A stretch of 64,000 nt of DNA from Blautia coccoides. GTDB taxonomy: Bacteria; Bacillota; Clostridia; Lachnospirales; Lachnospiraceae. The DNA is taken from contig NZ_CP136422.1 in NCBI RefSeq assembly GCF_034355335.1, forward strand, positions 2,576,501 through 2,640,500, in the 5' to 3' direction. This document shows positions 18,134 through 26,822 of this stretch, in pieces. How positions within the stretch are numbered: position 1 is the stretch's first letter; each line of letters opens with the position of its first letter. Under the pieces are notes generated by a model. It worked only from the letters and a program-made list of their open reading frames with translations. It did not search any database and was not told where the DNA came from. The position numbers were made by a program, and so were the translations under genes.

Positions 18134-18925
18134 ATGGACAAAGTAAGATTGGACACGATTAAGAAAATTCAGCAGATGGAAGCTTTTTATGTGCTTTTTT
18201 CCAGAGGGACCAACAATCCTTTTATCATCTGTGATCCAGAGACATATAATGATCAGGTGTGGGTCTTTGAGGACAGCAAGGATTTGGAGGAGAAGGCAAA
18301 GCCATATATGGAGACGAAAAATCCTGTGGCATCTATCAAGGTAGAGAATAAGAGTTTTCTGAATTTCTACTCCACTCTCTTTACGCTGGGCGTCAATGAG
18401 GTTGTGTTTGTGGAAAAAGACAAGGCAACACCCTTCGATCTGGAGGAGATCGTGAAAAAGCCTGATTTTTCTCAGCTTCCGGAGAACCAGAGACCGCTGT
18501 TTAATCCCCAGCTTCAGCTCACGGGCATTTATTTCATGCAGGAATTCCGAAGAGGCGTGGATATGTCTGAGAAAACGAGTATCAATGAGCTGGAAGAGGA
18601 GATGGCAGCTAACCTGGTAAAAAGCAAATTCCTGGTAGCGGTGGAGAAACAGGAGGAAGGCCAGGAAAACGTTCAGGTTCCCTATATCAAGAACAAGAAC
18701 GGTGATGTATTCCAGCCTATTTTTACAGATCCGGGTGAATTTGCAAAATTCAACAAAGAGAAAAAGTTTAAGGCTGTGGTGGTAGAATTTAAAAATCTGG
18801 ACAAAATATTAATTCCGCTGGCAAAGGGCGTTGTGGTCAATCCCCAGGGCTTTAATCTCATCGTCATGAGTGAACAGTTTGAGAACCTGCTGAAACGTTT
18901 TGGTATCCAGAAGGAAGACAAATAA
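18134..18925 (+). CDS. SseB-family protein
   Basis: The 263-residue cytoplasmic protein carries an SseB-like N-terminal domain in two copies or halves: residues about 15-110 (AFYVLFSRGTNNPFIICDPETYNDQVWVFEDSKD) and about 160-255 (KFLVAVEKQEEG...PIFTDPGEFAKFNKEKKFKAVVVEF). The FTDPGEFAKF segment is typical of SseB. The molecular role of SseB domains in Firmicutes is not established. AGGAG lies 10-15 bases before the ATG. The next gene starts 15 bases downstream. Confidence 0.75.
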   Translation: MDKVRLDTIKKIQQMEAFYVLFSRGTNNPFIICDPETYNDQVWVFEDSKDLEEKAKPYMETKNPVASIKVENKSFLNFYSTLFTLGVNEVVFVEKDKATPFDLEEIVKKPDFSQLPENQRPLFNPQLQLTGIYFMQEFRRGVDMSEKTSINELEEEMAANLVKSKFLVAVEKQEEGQENVQVPYIKNKNGDVFQPIFTDPGEFAKFNKEKKFKAVVVEFKNLDKILIPLAKGVVVNPQGFNLIVMSEQFENLLKRFGIQKEDK

Positions 18926-18939
18926 GCGGGGCCGAAGAG

Positions 18940-19746
18940 ATGATCATAGATTTCCATACACATATATTCCCGGATAAAATAGCCGGGGCAACCATAGAAA
19001 AGCTTTCCAAGGCATCGGATTCTCCCGCGTATACAGACGGGACAAAGGACGGACTACAAAGGTCCATGGAGGAATCAGGGGTAGATATCTCTGTGGTACT
19101 GCCGGTGGTGACAAAGCCGCAGCAGTTTACATCCGTCAACCGATATGCAAGGGAGATAACTCCGGAGCAGTTTTGCGGCGGCGGGGAATTCCTCTCTTTT
19201 GGAGGGATCCATCCTGACACGGAGAACTATAAGGCCGAGGTAGACCAGATCGCGGACATGGGTCTGAAGGGGATCAAACTGCATCCTGATTACCAGAGAG
19301 TATTTATTGATGACATCCGCTATATGCGTATTATGGACAGAGCGGCAGAGCGGGGACTTATTGTCGTTGCCCATGCAGGGGTGGATGTGGGGCTTCCTGA
19401 GGTGGTGCACTGCATGCCCAAGCGGGTGGAGCGGGTGCTTCGTCAGATAGACGGGGGCATTTTGGTCATGGCACATATGGGCGGCTGGAACTGCTGGGAG
19501 GATGTGGAAAAGTATCTGGCAGGCAGCAGGCTTTATTTTGATACGGCTTACAGCCTGGGACATATGGAGGATGAGCAGTTTATCCGTCTGTCCAGAAAAC
19601 ATGGAATAGATAAAATTTTATTTGCAACAGACAGTCCCTGGGACGGTCAAAAGGAATTTTTATCCCGCATACGGGAAATGAATATGAAAGAGGATGAGAA
19701 AAAAGCCATATTGGGGGAGAATGCGAGACGAATTTTAGAGCTGTAG
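18940..19746 (+). CDS. Amidohydrolase-family metal hydrolase
   Basis: A 268-residue TIM-barrel amidohydrolase (amidohydrolase-2/TatD-like branch). The N-terminal metal motif DFHTHIFPDK is at about 3-12, GIKLHPDYQ is near 108, VVAHAGVDVG is near 143, the metal His in VMAHMGGWNCW is near 178, and the terminal Asp in ATDSPWDG is near 229. All ligands are present, so it should be active. The substrate cannot be read from the sequence; relatives act as decarboxylases, lactonases or hydrolases. It is co-directional and tightly spaced with the SseB-like and PHP genes. Confidence 0.82.
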   Translation: MIIDFHTHIFPDKIAGATIEKLSKASDSPAYTDGTKDGLQRSMEESGVDISVVLPVVTKPQQFTSVNRYAREITPEQFCGGGEFLSFGGIHPDTENYKAEVDQIADMGLKGIKLHPDYQRVFIDDIRYMRIMDRAAERGLIVVAHAGVDVGLPEVVHCMPKRVERVLRQIDGGILVMAHMGGWNCWEDVEKYLAGSRLYFDTAYSLGHMEDEQFIRLSRKHGIDKILFATDSPWDGQKEFLSRIREMNMKEDEKKAILGENARRILEL

Positions 19747-19791
19747 ATTTATTTCAGGATCTGCAGTGTGTTGGGAAGGAGATGTTTTGTC

Positions 19792-20625
19792 ATGAAAATT
19801 GACATGCACTGCCATACAAAAGAAGGTTCTATAGACGGCAAAGTAAGCATCGAAGAGTATATCCGTATGCTGAGAAACCAGGGATTTGGCGGAATGCTTG
19901 TGACGGATCATGATTCTTACGGGGGATTCCGTTATTGGAAAAAGAATATCAAAGGCCAGAAATACACAGATTTTGTTGTGCTCAAGGGTATTGAATATGA
20001 CACCCTGGATGCGGGTCATATTATTGTTATCATGCCGGAGAGCATTAAGCTCAGGCTTCTGGAGCTGCGGGGCATTCCAATCCAGATGCTGATACCCATA
20101 GTGCACAACTATGGGGGAATACTGGGGCCGGCTCATCCCTGCGGGGAAAAATATATGAGCTTTATGAATGCGAAGGCTTATAAGAGAAATCCTGATATTT
20201 TAAAGGAATTTGATTTTATTGAGACTTTTAACGCCTGTGAATCCATGGAGGTCAATGAAAGAGCCGCAAAACTGGCGGAAAAGTATAATCTCACAGGTAC
20301 AGGCGGAAGTGATGCACACAGAGCAGATTGTGTGGGTAAGGCATATACAGAGGTGCCGGACACAGTTGCCAGTGAGTCTGATCTAATCACAGAGATCATC
20401 AAAGGCACAAAGTTTGAGTGCGGCGGTGAGATTTACAATAAGACCACCAAGGATAAAATAGGCAAGGTTAATGCGGTTCTGGTTCATTCCTTCTGGGTTT
20501 ACAACAAGATCGGGGGATGGAGCAAAGCCTTAAAACGAAATAATAAGATGAAAAAAGGGTTTATCGAGAGGGTAGAACAGGTAGTGAAGCCCAAAAAGGA
20601 GGAGCCGGAGGACGGAGAAGAATAA
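19792..20625 (+). CDS. PHP-domain metallophosphoesterase
   Basis: A stand-alone PHP domain protein; 277 residues from ATG 19792, which has AAGGAG upstream. An in-frame GTG at 19768 lacks one. Metal-binding motifs in order: DMHCHTKEGS at residues 3-12, VTDHDSYGG near 37, an AHPCGEK motif near 113 and GGSDAHRAD near 170. The C-terminal ~60 residues are basic (KALKRNNKMKKGFIERVEQVVKPKK), which may help nucleic-acid or nucleotide binding. Relatives hydrolyse phosphate esters such as 3',5'-nucleotides. It is followed within 3 bases by homoserine dehydrogenase. Confidence 0.82.
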   Translation: MKIDMHCHTKEGSIDGKVSIEEYIRMLRNQGFGGMLVTDHDSYGGFRYWKKNIKGQKYTDFVVLKGIEYDTLDAGHIIVIMPESIKLRLLELRGIPIQMLIPIVHNYGGILGPAHPCGEKYMSFMNAKAYKRNPDILKEFDFIETFNACESMEVNERAAKLAEKYNLTGTGGSDAHRADCVGKAYTEVPDTVASESDLITEIIKGTKFECGGEIYNKTTKDKIGKVNAVLVHSFWVYNKIGGWSKALKRNNKMKKGFIERVEQVVKPKKEEPEDGEE

Positions 20626-20627
20626 TT

Positions 20628-21920
20628 ATGAGTGAAAAAGTGATAAAAGCTGCCCTGCTGGGGCTTGGAACCGTGGGAAACGGTGTATATAAAGTTCTGA
20701 ACAGCCAAAGAGAAGAGATGGAGAAAAAAATCGGAGCCGTGGTGCAGGTGGAAAAGATCCTGGTCCGCAACTTAAAGAAAGCTGCTGCCAAGGTGGAAGA
20801 TCCGTCCCTGCTTACCAATGACTGGAAGTCCATTCTGGAAGACCCCTCTATTGAGATCGTCATTGAGGTTATGGGCGGGTTTGAGCCAGCCAGGACCTAT
20901 ATCCTGGAGGCACTGCGCGCGGGCAAGCACGTGGTGACGGCCAACAAAGATCTGGTGGCCTCCAACGGCGGAGAGCTTTTAGACTGCGCGGCAGAGCACC
21001 AGTGTGACTTCCTTTTTGAGGCAGCCGTGGCCGGAGGTATCCCTATCATCCGGCCTTTGAAACAATGCCTGGCCGGAAACCATATTCAGGAGGTTATCGG
21101 AATAGTAAACGGCACTACCAATTTTATTCTGACAAAGATGACACAGGAGGGTATGGAATTTTCCGAAGCCCTGGCACTTGCCACAGAGCTGGGATATGCG
21201 GAGGCAGATCCCACAGCGGACATCAGAGGATATGACGCAGGGCGCAAGATGGCGATCATGGCCTCCATTGCCTTTAATTCCAGGGTGACCTTTGACGATG
21301 TGACCACAGAGGGCATAACGCATATTTCCGCTAAGGATATCCGGTATGCGAAAGAGCTGGGATGTCTAATCAAACTGCTGGGCCTTGCCAGGAACACAGA
21401 GACAGGAATTGAAGTTCGGGTTCAGCCAATGCTCATTTCCGAGAGTCATCCCCTGGCTTCCGTGAATGATTCCTTTAATGCGGTTTTCGTGAGAGGAGAC
21501 GCAGTGGGAGATACCATGTTCTATGGGCGTGGTGCCGGTGAGATGCCTACAGCCAGTGCTATTGTAGGTGATGTTTTTGATATTGTAAGGAATATCCGGT
21601 TCGGCTGTACCGGAAGGATAAGCTGCACCTGCTACAAAGAGCTTCCTGTAAAGAAGGCAGACGATATGGACAGCCGTTTCTTCCTGCGCCTGCAGGTGGA
21701 TGACAGACCCGGTGTGCTGGCCAGTATCGCCAGTGTATTAGGCAATAATGATGTGAGTATTGCGCAGATGATACAGAAAAATAAAGACGGGGATCTGGCT
21801 GAGATCGTGGTCGTCACCTCAAAAGTGCGGGAAGGCAATTTCAACGATGCCATGATGATAATTGAAGGCATGAGTGTGGTACATAAAGTTTCAGCCCTGA
21901 TCCGCGTGTATGGAGACTGA
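20628..21920 (+). CDS. hom: Homoserine dehydrogenase
   Basis: It reduces aspartate semialdehyde to homoserine, the branch point to threonine and methionine. The 430-residue product has the Rossmann motif GLGTVGNGVYKVL (about 11-23), the catalytic/substrate domain with FEAAVAGGIPIIRPLK (near 129) and GIVNGTTNFILTKM (near 159), then DPTADIRGYDAGRKMAI (near 193). A C-terminal ACT domain (about 350-430, DDRPGVLASIASVLGNNDVSI) suggests feedback control by an amino acid, usually threonine. The ATG lies 3 bases after the PHP gene stop; the AlaX-like gene begins 3 bases after this stop. Confidence 0.95.
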   Translation: MSEKVIKAALLGLGTVGNGVYKVLNSQREEMEKKIGAVVQVEKILVRNLKKAAAKVEDPSLLTNDWKSILEDPSIEIVIEVMGGFEPARTYILEALRAGKHVVTANKDLVASNGGELLDCAAEHQCDFLFEAAVAGGIPIIRPLKQCLAGNHIQEVIGIVNGTTNFILTKMTQEGMEFSEALALATELGYAEADPTADIRGYDAGRKMAIMASIAFNSRVTFDDVTTEGITHISAKDIRYAKELGCLIKLLGLARNTETGIEVRVQPMLISESHPLASVNDSFNAVFVRGDAVGDTMFYGRGAGEMPTASAIVGDVFDIVRNIRFGCTGRISCTCYKELPVKKADDMDSRFFLRLQVDDRPGVLASIASVLGNNDVSIAQMIQKNKDGDLAEIVVVTSKVREGNFNDAMMIIEGMSVVHKVSALIRVYGD

Positions 21921-21922
21921 CC

Positions 21923-23116
21923 ATGACTGAAAAATTATTTTACAGAGACAGTATGATAAAGAATTTTCAGGCAGAGGTGCTTTCATGCAGTCCTCTGTCT
22001 GAGGAAAACGATATAAATACAGGAATAAACTATGAGGTGGTTCTTGACAGAACCGCCTTTTTCCCCGAGGGGGGAGGACAGTATGCGGATACCGGTGTAC
22101 TGCGTCTGCCGGATACAGAGATCCGAGTTCTGGATGTGAGAGAGAGGCAAGGCGTTGTCTTTCACTGCACGGACAGACCGGCACAGCCGAAAACTGCTGT
22201 CACCGGTGTATTAGATTTTGAGGAGCGTTTTTCAAAAATGCAGCAGCATACAGGGGAGCACATTGTGTCTGGAATTGTAAACCGGCATTTCGGTTACCGG
22301 AATGTGGGATTTCATCTGGGAAACGAAGCTGTGACCATGGATTATGACGGTCCTCTCACAAAAGAGCAGCTCCGTATGATAGAACAGGAAGCCAATCAGG
22401 CGGTGGCTGAGGATATACCTATAGAAGTCCTGTATCCGACCCAGACGGAGTTGGATACGATAACGTACCGGAGTAAAATTGAGATAGAAGGGCAGGTACG
22501 CATTGTCCGTATTCCAGGGTATGATACCTGTGCCTGCTGCGCGCCTCATGTGAGGACAACAGGGGCCATTGGAATCATTAAGCTGACCGGTGCCATCCAC
22601 TATAAAGGCGGAATGCGGGTGAACATGCTCTGTGGTTTCCGGGCGCTTAAGGACTACAACAGAAAAGAGGAGAGTGTGACAGCCATATCAGGCAGACTTT
22701 CCGCAAAGCAGGAGGATATTGTGCAGGCTGTCTGCAGGCTGGAGACAGAGATCGCTGAACAGAAAGAAAAGATCAAGCGTCTTCAGGAACAATATCTGAA
22801 ACAGCGTTTGTGCGAGGTTACACCGGACACGCCGGCTGTATTTTTGTTCGAGGAGGAACTGGACCCGGCTGCCATGCGCCGGTTTGTCAATGATGCCATG
22901 GAGATCACTGAGGGGATCTGTGGTGTTTTTGTGGGCAGTGATAAGGCGGGATACCGTTATGTCCTGGGCAGCACGGGGAGAAACATCACTGCTCTTGCAA
23001 AGGAAATAAATCAGGTCTGCAGCGGAAAAGGCGGAGGAAAGCCGCCCATGGTCCAGGGGTCCCTGACAGGGAAAAGGAAACAGGTAGAAAAGGTGTTTCT
23101 GGGCTGGATGCAGTGA
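21923..23116 (+). CDS. AlaX-type alanyl-tRNA editing protein
   Basis: A trans-editing hydrolase that removes serine or glycine mis-attached to tRNA-Ala. The 397-residue length is that of the long AlaX class with a C-terminal DHHA1-like domain. FFPEGGGQYADTG is at about 50-62, the metal motif HTGEH (HxxxH) is near 110-114 and the second metal motif CCAPH (CxxxH) is near 206-210. A coiled segment about 250-295 (LETEIAEQKEKIKRLQEQYLKQR) connects to the DHHA1-like end with GKGGGKPPMVQGS. Tight coupling with hom may be metabolic or merely operon organisation. Confidence 0.9.
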   Translation: MTEKLFYRDSMIKNFQAEVLSCSPLSEENDINTGINYEVVLDRTAFFPEGGGQYADTGVLRLPDTEIRVLDVRERQGVVFHCTDRPAQPKTAVTGVLDFEERFSKMQQHTGEHIVSGIVNRHFGYRNVGFHLGNEAVTMDYDGPLTKEQLRMIEQEANQAVAEDIPIEVLYPTQTELDTITYRSKIEIEGQVRIVRIPGYDTCACCAPHVRTTGAIGIIKLTGAIHYKGGMRVNMLCGFRALKDYNRKEESVTAISGRLSAKQEDIVQAVCRLETEIAEQKEKIKRLQEQYLKQRLCEVTPDTPAVFLFEEELDPAAMRRFVNDAMEITEGICGVFVGSDKAGYRYVLGSTGRNITALAKEINQVCSGKGGGKPPMVQGSLTGKRKQVEKVFLGWMQ

Positions 23117-23196
23117 TAGAGTGCATTTGAAAATTCGCCTCGGCGGAGGAAAGAAAGAACGGCTGCCCGGCCGGAAGATGGGAGGATTTTGCGTTT

Positions 23197-24279
23197 ATGA
23201 AAAGAATAACGACCGTGTGCGGGGATATTGCTCCGGAGAACCTGGGATTTACGGATATGCATGAACATATTATGTTCAATGGCGCAGATATGGGGGCAAT
23301 CTGCAGACCGGCCATGCCCACGGACCTGCCGGTAAAATATGAGGATAAGGTTTCGCTGGAGAATATCGGTTTTTTGAAGAGAAACTTTCCGCTTGTAGCA
23401 GATGCCATGGATCTGAACGATGAGGAAGCCATGACCAGGGAGGTACAGGAGTATAAAGATTCCGGCGGAGATTCCATGGTGGAGCTGAGTGTCCCGGGAA
23501 TCCGTCTGGATGTGAAGGCAGTGAAGCGTATTTCACAAAAGACAGGAGTCAATGTTATTACAGCAACCGGCTATTATGTGGAGTCCTCCTGGTCGGGAAA
23601 ATATGACGGCTGGAGTATCCGGCAGTTCTACGACCATATGATTGATGAAATCGAAAACGGAATCGAGGATACACAGATAAAGCCGGGTTGTGTGAAAATT
23701 GCACTCAATGATTTTACAGAGGCGGAGGAAAAAGCTCTCCGGGCAGGCGGACAGGCCGCAAAAGACACAGGTATGTCCATTACGGTACACCCAGACTATG
23801 CCTACGGTGGTACTCCGGGTGAAATTGTGGAGATACTCGTGGAGGAAGGTGTGGATCCGGAGAAGATCGTGATCGCCCACATGGAAACAACCGTAAAAAG
23901 ACCCATGAAGGAAATGGTCCTCTACCCGGAAAAATGGGGACTGGACTTGGATGTGGCAAAAAGGGTGCTGGATAAAGGAGCAAACTTTTCTGTAGAATTT
24001 TTATCCGGTGATATTGGCCTGGAAGCATTGGGGACTGCGCCGATTCCGGATTGGATGAAGATGGCCGGGATCGTACGCCTCATCCAGCAGGGATACAGCC
24101 GTCAGATTGTACTTGGCACGGACATGTGTGTGAAGACCATGTGCAGACAGTTTGGAGGAGAGGGGTACTGCAGACTGACAAAATTCGGAGTTCCTGCACT
24201 GAAGAAATACGGGGAGGTCTCTGATCTGGCTGTCCGTAACATGACTGTAAATAATCCGGCCAGGATTCTTGCCTATTAA
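23197..24279 (+). CDS. Phosphotriesterase-family metal hydrolase
   Basis: A 360-residue TIM-barrel hydrolase of the phosphotriesterase-related family. The metal motif is DMHEH (HxH) at about 22-26, a probable bridging Lys is in GCVKIALND near 165, metal His residues are in HPDYAYGG near 193 and AHMETT near 228, and the final Asp is in LGTDMCVKT near 307. All active-site positions appear intact. Members hydrolyse lactones or phosphoesters; the substrate is unknown. GGGAGGA lies about 10 bases upstream. A terminator follows at 24344. Confidence 0.85.
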   Translation: MKRITTVCGDIAPENLGFTDMHEHIMFNGADMGAICRPAMPTDLPVKYEDKVSLENIGFLKRNFPLVADAMDLNDEEAMTREVQEYKDSGGDSMVELSVPGIRLDVKAVKRISQKTGVNVITATGYYVESSWSGKYDGWSIRQFYDHMIDEIENGIEDTQIKPGCVKIALNDFTEAEEKALRAGGQAAKDTGMSITVHPDYAYGGTPGEIVEILVEEGVDPEKIVIAHMETTVKRPMKEMVLYPEKWGLDLDVAKRVLDKGANFSVEFLSGDIGLEALGTAPIPDWMKMAGIVRLIQQGYSRQIVLGTDMCVKTMCRQFGGEGYCRLTKFGVPALKKYGEVSDLAVRNMTVNNPARILAY

Positions 24280-24343
24280 ATCAGGGTATTTAAGGATTTT
24301 GGGCTGTGAACCAAACAAAAGAATCAGTATCCTGCATAAGAAT

Positions 24344-24386
24344 CAGGAGTACGCTCCCTGCCGGGATGGGTATTCCTGGTTTTTTA
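24344..24386 (+). terminator. Intrinsic terminator after the phosphotriesterase-like gene
   Basis: CAGGAGTAC (24344-24352) pairs with GTATTCCTG (24370-24378), with one G-U pair. A run of Ts interrupted by one G follows. Confidence 0.7.
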
Positions 24387-24458
24387 TTTGCTGTAATTTA
24401 TATAAAGGGGGAACAGCGGGACTCGGGTTTACAGATAAAATATAATTTAAGTATGGTA

Positions 24459-24487
24459 TTGCAAAATTAAAAATTGCATTATATACT
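24459..24487 (+). promoter_or_regulatory. Promoter-like pair upstream of the Rpn-type gene
   Basis: TTGCAA (24459-24464), a 17-base spacer, then TATACT (24482-24487). If used, it gives the downstream gene a 5' leader of about 330 bases. Confidence 0.45.
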
Positions 24488-24823
24488 GATATTAAAGAAT
24501 AGATACATGATTTTATATTTTTTGTCACATGTTGGTATCCCAAGAGATGTCTTTATACAGAATATGAGAAAATTGAGAGCTGCCGGCCCATCATGGAACG
24601 GATGTTCAATAGCAGTGTGTGGTAAAGCGGGCGGCTGGTCAGAGCGAACCGTAACGCTTTTATATATTCTTATCAAATTTTATGGAAAATTCATTTGCCC
24701 TTTTTTCTTCTTCATGATATTCTGGAAACAACAGATCACTGCATCATGCAGTATTCATATTTATCTATTCCGGCCGTTCGGCCAGAAGATTTCCAGTGGA
24801 TCAAAAGTAAATAAGGAGGAGAA

Positions 24824-25831
24824 ATGGGAGTAAAAGATGATATTATTACGCCATTTTTTGAGGACCCTAACGTGTTCTGTGACTTTATGAATGGGGCTGT
24901 TTTCGGAGGGAAACAGATATTGCGGCCGGAACATTTAGAACAGCTTCCGAGAGAATTGATCATGCAGCTTCCCTGGGAAGGGGAGGGGAGACAAGATCAA
25001 AGGACTTACACTCTGGTAAGGGACACGGTGAAGCAGGCATATTTTAATACTATGTATGCAGTTTTCATCTGTGAAAACCAGAGTGAGGTACATTATGGAA
25101 TGCCGGTACGTATGTTGTTATATGATTCTGTCCAATACGGTGACAAACTGAAGAAAAAACGAAAAGACAATAAAAAAGCCAAAAATCTGAAATCATCAGC
25201 GGAGTTTCTGTCCGGTATTCATAAAGGGGAACAGCTCACGCCGGTGGTAAGTGTTGTTTTTTATTATGGAGACAGTCCCTGGGACGGTCCGCTCTCCCTG
25301 GAAGAGATGATCTGCCTGCCGGATGATGCGGCAGAGTTAAAAGAGTATCTTCCCAGGTATAAAGTACATTTGGTTGATCCCAAGAACACAGACCCGGGTA
25401 AATTTCCCGGTGACTGGAGGCTGATATTGGAAACATTGAGCTGTGGAAACCATAAAAAGGATCTTATACAGTATATTAAAAATCATGAAAGAGAACTGGA
25501 GGGTCTGTCTGCAAAAGCCAGCAGAGCTTTGCTTACAATGCTGGGAAACGACATGAAACGAAAATATTATAAGGAGGAGATCACTGTGTGCAGAGCATTG
25601 GAAGAATTAAAAGAGGAAGGAAAGTCAGAAGGAAAAATAGAGGGAAAAAGGGAGGAGGAGGTCAATATTATACGTAAAATGCTGAGAAAGAGACTTACAG
25701 TGATAACCATCTGTCATTGGCTCGATGTGGAGGAGGAATTTGTTAAAACAGTTGCAGAACTGCAGGATAAATACCCTGATTACAGCAGTTCACAGATTTT
25801 GAATGCATATGAGTCAGAAAATAAGCATTGA
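24824..25831 (+). CDS. Rpn-family recombination-promoting nuclease / YhgA-like PD-(D/E)XK protein
   Basis: A 335-residue protein of the Rpn/YhgA-like family, once annotated as putative transposases and now known as PD-(D/E)XK nucleases that promote RecA-independent recombination. The N-terminal ~120 residues include D near 63-68 (LVRDTVKQAY), then FICENQSEVHYGMPVRMLLYD (about 77-97), the expected E-x-Q core. The central VVFYYGDSPWDGPLSL (near 143-158) is the typical family segment. The C-terminal part is charged and helical, with a Lys/Glu-rich stretch near 268-285. RBS AAGGAGGAG is strong. It is a single gene ended by a terminator at 25874. Confidence 0.85.
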   Translation: MGVKDDIITPFFEDPNVFCDFMNGAVFGGKQILRPEHLEQLPRELIMQLPWEGEGRQDQRTYTLVRDTVKQAYFNTMYAVFICENQSEVHYGMPVRMLLYDSVQYGDKLKKKRKDNKKAKNLKSSAEFLSGIHKGEQLTPVVSVVFYYGDSPWDGPLSLEEMICLPDDAAELKEYLPRYKVHLVDPKNTDPGKFPGDWRLILETLSCGNHKKDLIQYIKNHERELEGLSAKASRALLTMLGNDMKRKYYKEEITVCRALEELKEEGKSEGKIEGKREEEVNIIRKMLRKRLTVITICHWLDVEEEFVKTVAELQDKYPDYSSSQILNAYESENKH

Positions 25832-25873
25832 CAAAGGAATAAAATCTTTTTTATAATAAATCCAGACCAGAGT

Positions 25874-25899
25874 AAAGAATCCGGCATTCCGGATTCTTT
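25874..25899 (+). terminator. Intrinsic terminator after the Rpn-type gene
   Basis: AAAGAATCCGG (25874-25884) and CCGGATTCTTT (25889-25899) form a perfect 11-bp stem with a CATT loop, followed by a short T-run. Confidence 0.75.
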
Positions 25900-25914
25900 C
25901 TTTAAAAGATTGAA

Positions 25915-25930
25915 GTTAGCAAAGACTAAC
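25915..25930. promoter_or_regulatory. DtxR-type dyad operator upstream of the twin regulators
   Basis: GTTAG (25915-25919), 6 bases, CTAAC (25926-25930), flanked by A and C to give AGTTAG...CTAACC. It lies 35 bases before the first DtxR-like gene. It resembles the two dyads ahead of the NEAT-like gene (27827, 27905), so autoregulation and shared control are inferred. Confidence 0.5.
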
Positions 25931-25964
25931 CAAATAAAGAAATACTGGAGAGGTAGATAAGCGT

Positions 25965-26810
25965 ATGAAAACTGAATGTGTCAAAGATATTTTTCACGGA
26001 GAAATCGGACAAAATTTCCCATCTTCTAAAGGGGAGCGGGAGGAGGATCTCCTTGAAATACTCTACGAATGGCAGAAAAATGGAACCCAACCCACGAGCT
26101 CGGAGTTGTGCAGTAAGCTTGATATGGCAAAGCGGGAGTTGAATTACTATCTAAAGCAGATGGTAAAGCATGGTTATCTCTATAACCTGGATAACAGAGA
26201 GAGGCTTAAACTAACTGAATTTGGAAAATCCCAGGGAGCACAGTGCCGGTTCCGCCATGAACGTCTTGCACAGTTTTTCCAGCTTATCGGAATGGAAGAG
26301 AAGCAGGCAGAGGAGGATGCCTGCCGTATGGAACACGTGCTGAGTGATGAGGCTACAAAGAAAATATGTAATTTTTTGAATTATGGAGACACTTATGATC
26401 GTGTCATGCGCAATGTCAATCTTTATTCTATGTACAGGGAAGGATGGTATGAGTTTTATATGGGTATCTATTATACAGAGAAGAGATATCCAAGGATTTT
26501 GGCAAAAGAGTTTTTTTTGTTTTCCGATGAGATTGCTTTAAATGTAAAAAGTGCAGGAAGTTATTTTTATCTGAGAAAAAAGGACGAAGCAGAGATGGAC
26601 AGTATCGACAGTATCTGGTACAGGGATGAAGAGGAATGGAAGCAGGCAGAAGAAACGAAAGAAGGTTATCAAATCCCCTCAGATATTTTTATATTTACCG
26701 TCTGCACGGATGATCCGGTGACAGAAGGAAGCTGTATGATTGCTTTTCCACCCAGGATACAGCCGCCAAAAGAAGAGGATATTCGGGAATTAAATGTACA
26801 TATCTGGTAA
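25965..26810 (+). CDS. DtxR/IdeR-like metal-dependent regulator with an extra C-terminal domain
   Basis: Residues about 20-75 form a winged helix (SSELCSKLDMAKRELNYYLKQMVKHGYL). A DtxR dimerisation/metal segment follows: RHERLAQFFQLIGM (about 97-110), then the primary-site signature ACRMEHVLSDEA near 118-129 with C-x-x-E-H intact, as in iron-type DtxR/IdeR. Ancillary-site residues (the Glu and His of the RHxLLE and HEEAC patterns) are not kept. The remaining ~150 residues form a domain I do not recognise; at 281 residues the protein is longer than most DtxR proteins. It probably represses metal-uptake genes when iron is abundant. RBS GGAGAGG precedes the ATG. Confidence 0.75.
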   Translation: MKTECVKDIFHGEIGQNFPSSKGEREEDLLEILYEWQKNGTQPTSSELCSKLDMAKRELNYYLKQMVKHGYLYNLDNRERLKLTEFGKSQGAQCRFRHERLAQFFQLIGMEEKQAEEDACRMEHVLSDEATKKICNFLNYGDTYDRVMRNVNLYSMYREGWYEFYMGIYYTEKRYPRILAKEFFLFSDEIALNVKSAGSYFYLRKKDEAEMDSIDSIWYRDEEEWKQAEETKEGYQIPSDIFIFTVCTDDPVTEGSCMIAFPPRIQPPKEEDIRELNVHIW

Positions 26811-26822
26811 AGGAGAGAAAAG

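Larger units (their letters stand above)
24280..24823 (+). other. 544-base gap: terminator, promoter and a long leader before the Rpn-type gene
   Basis: The gap holds the terminator of the phosphotriesterase gene (24344-24386) and a promoter-like pair at 24459-24487. It then has about 336 bases of leader with small dyads such as GGCC-GTTC-GGCC at 24773-24784. A 119-codon frame at 24474-24833 has no ribosome binding site and no recognisable domain. I see no riboswitch that I can name. Confidence 0.5.

Noticed and set aside
24474..24833. 119-codon frame before the Rpn-type gene
   Set aside because: No ribosome binding site, low-complexity hydrophobic stretches, overlaps the true start region of the next gene, and resembles no family.
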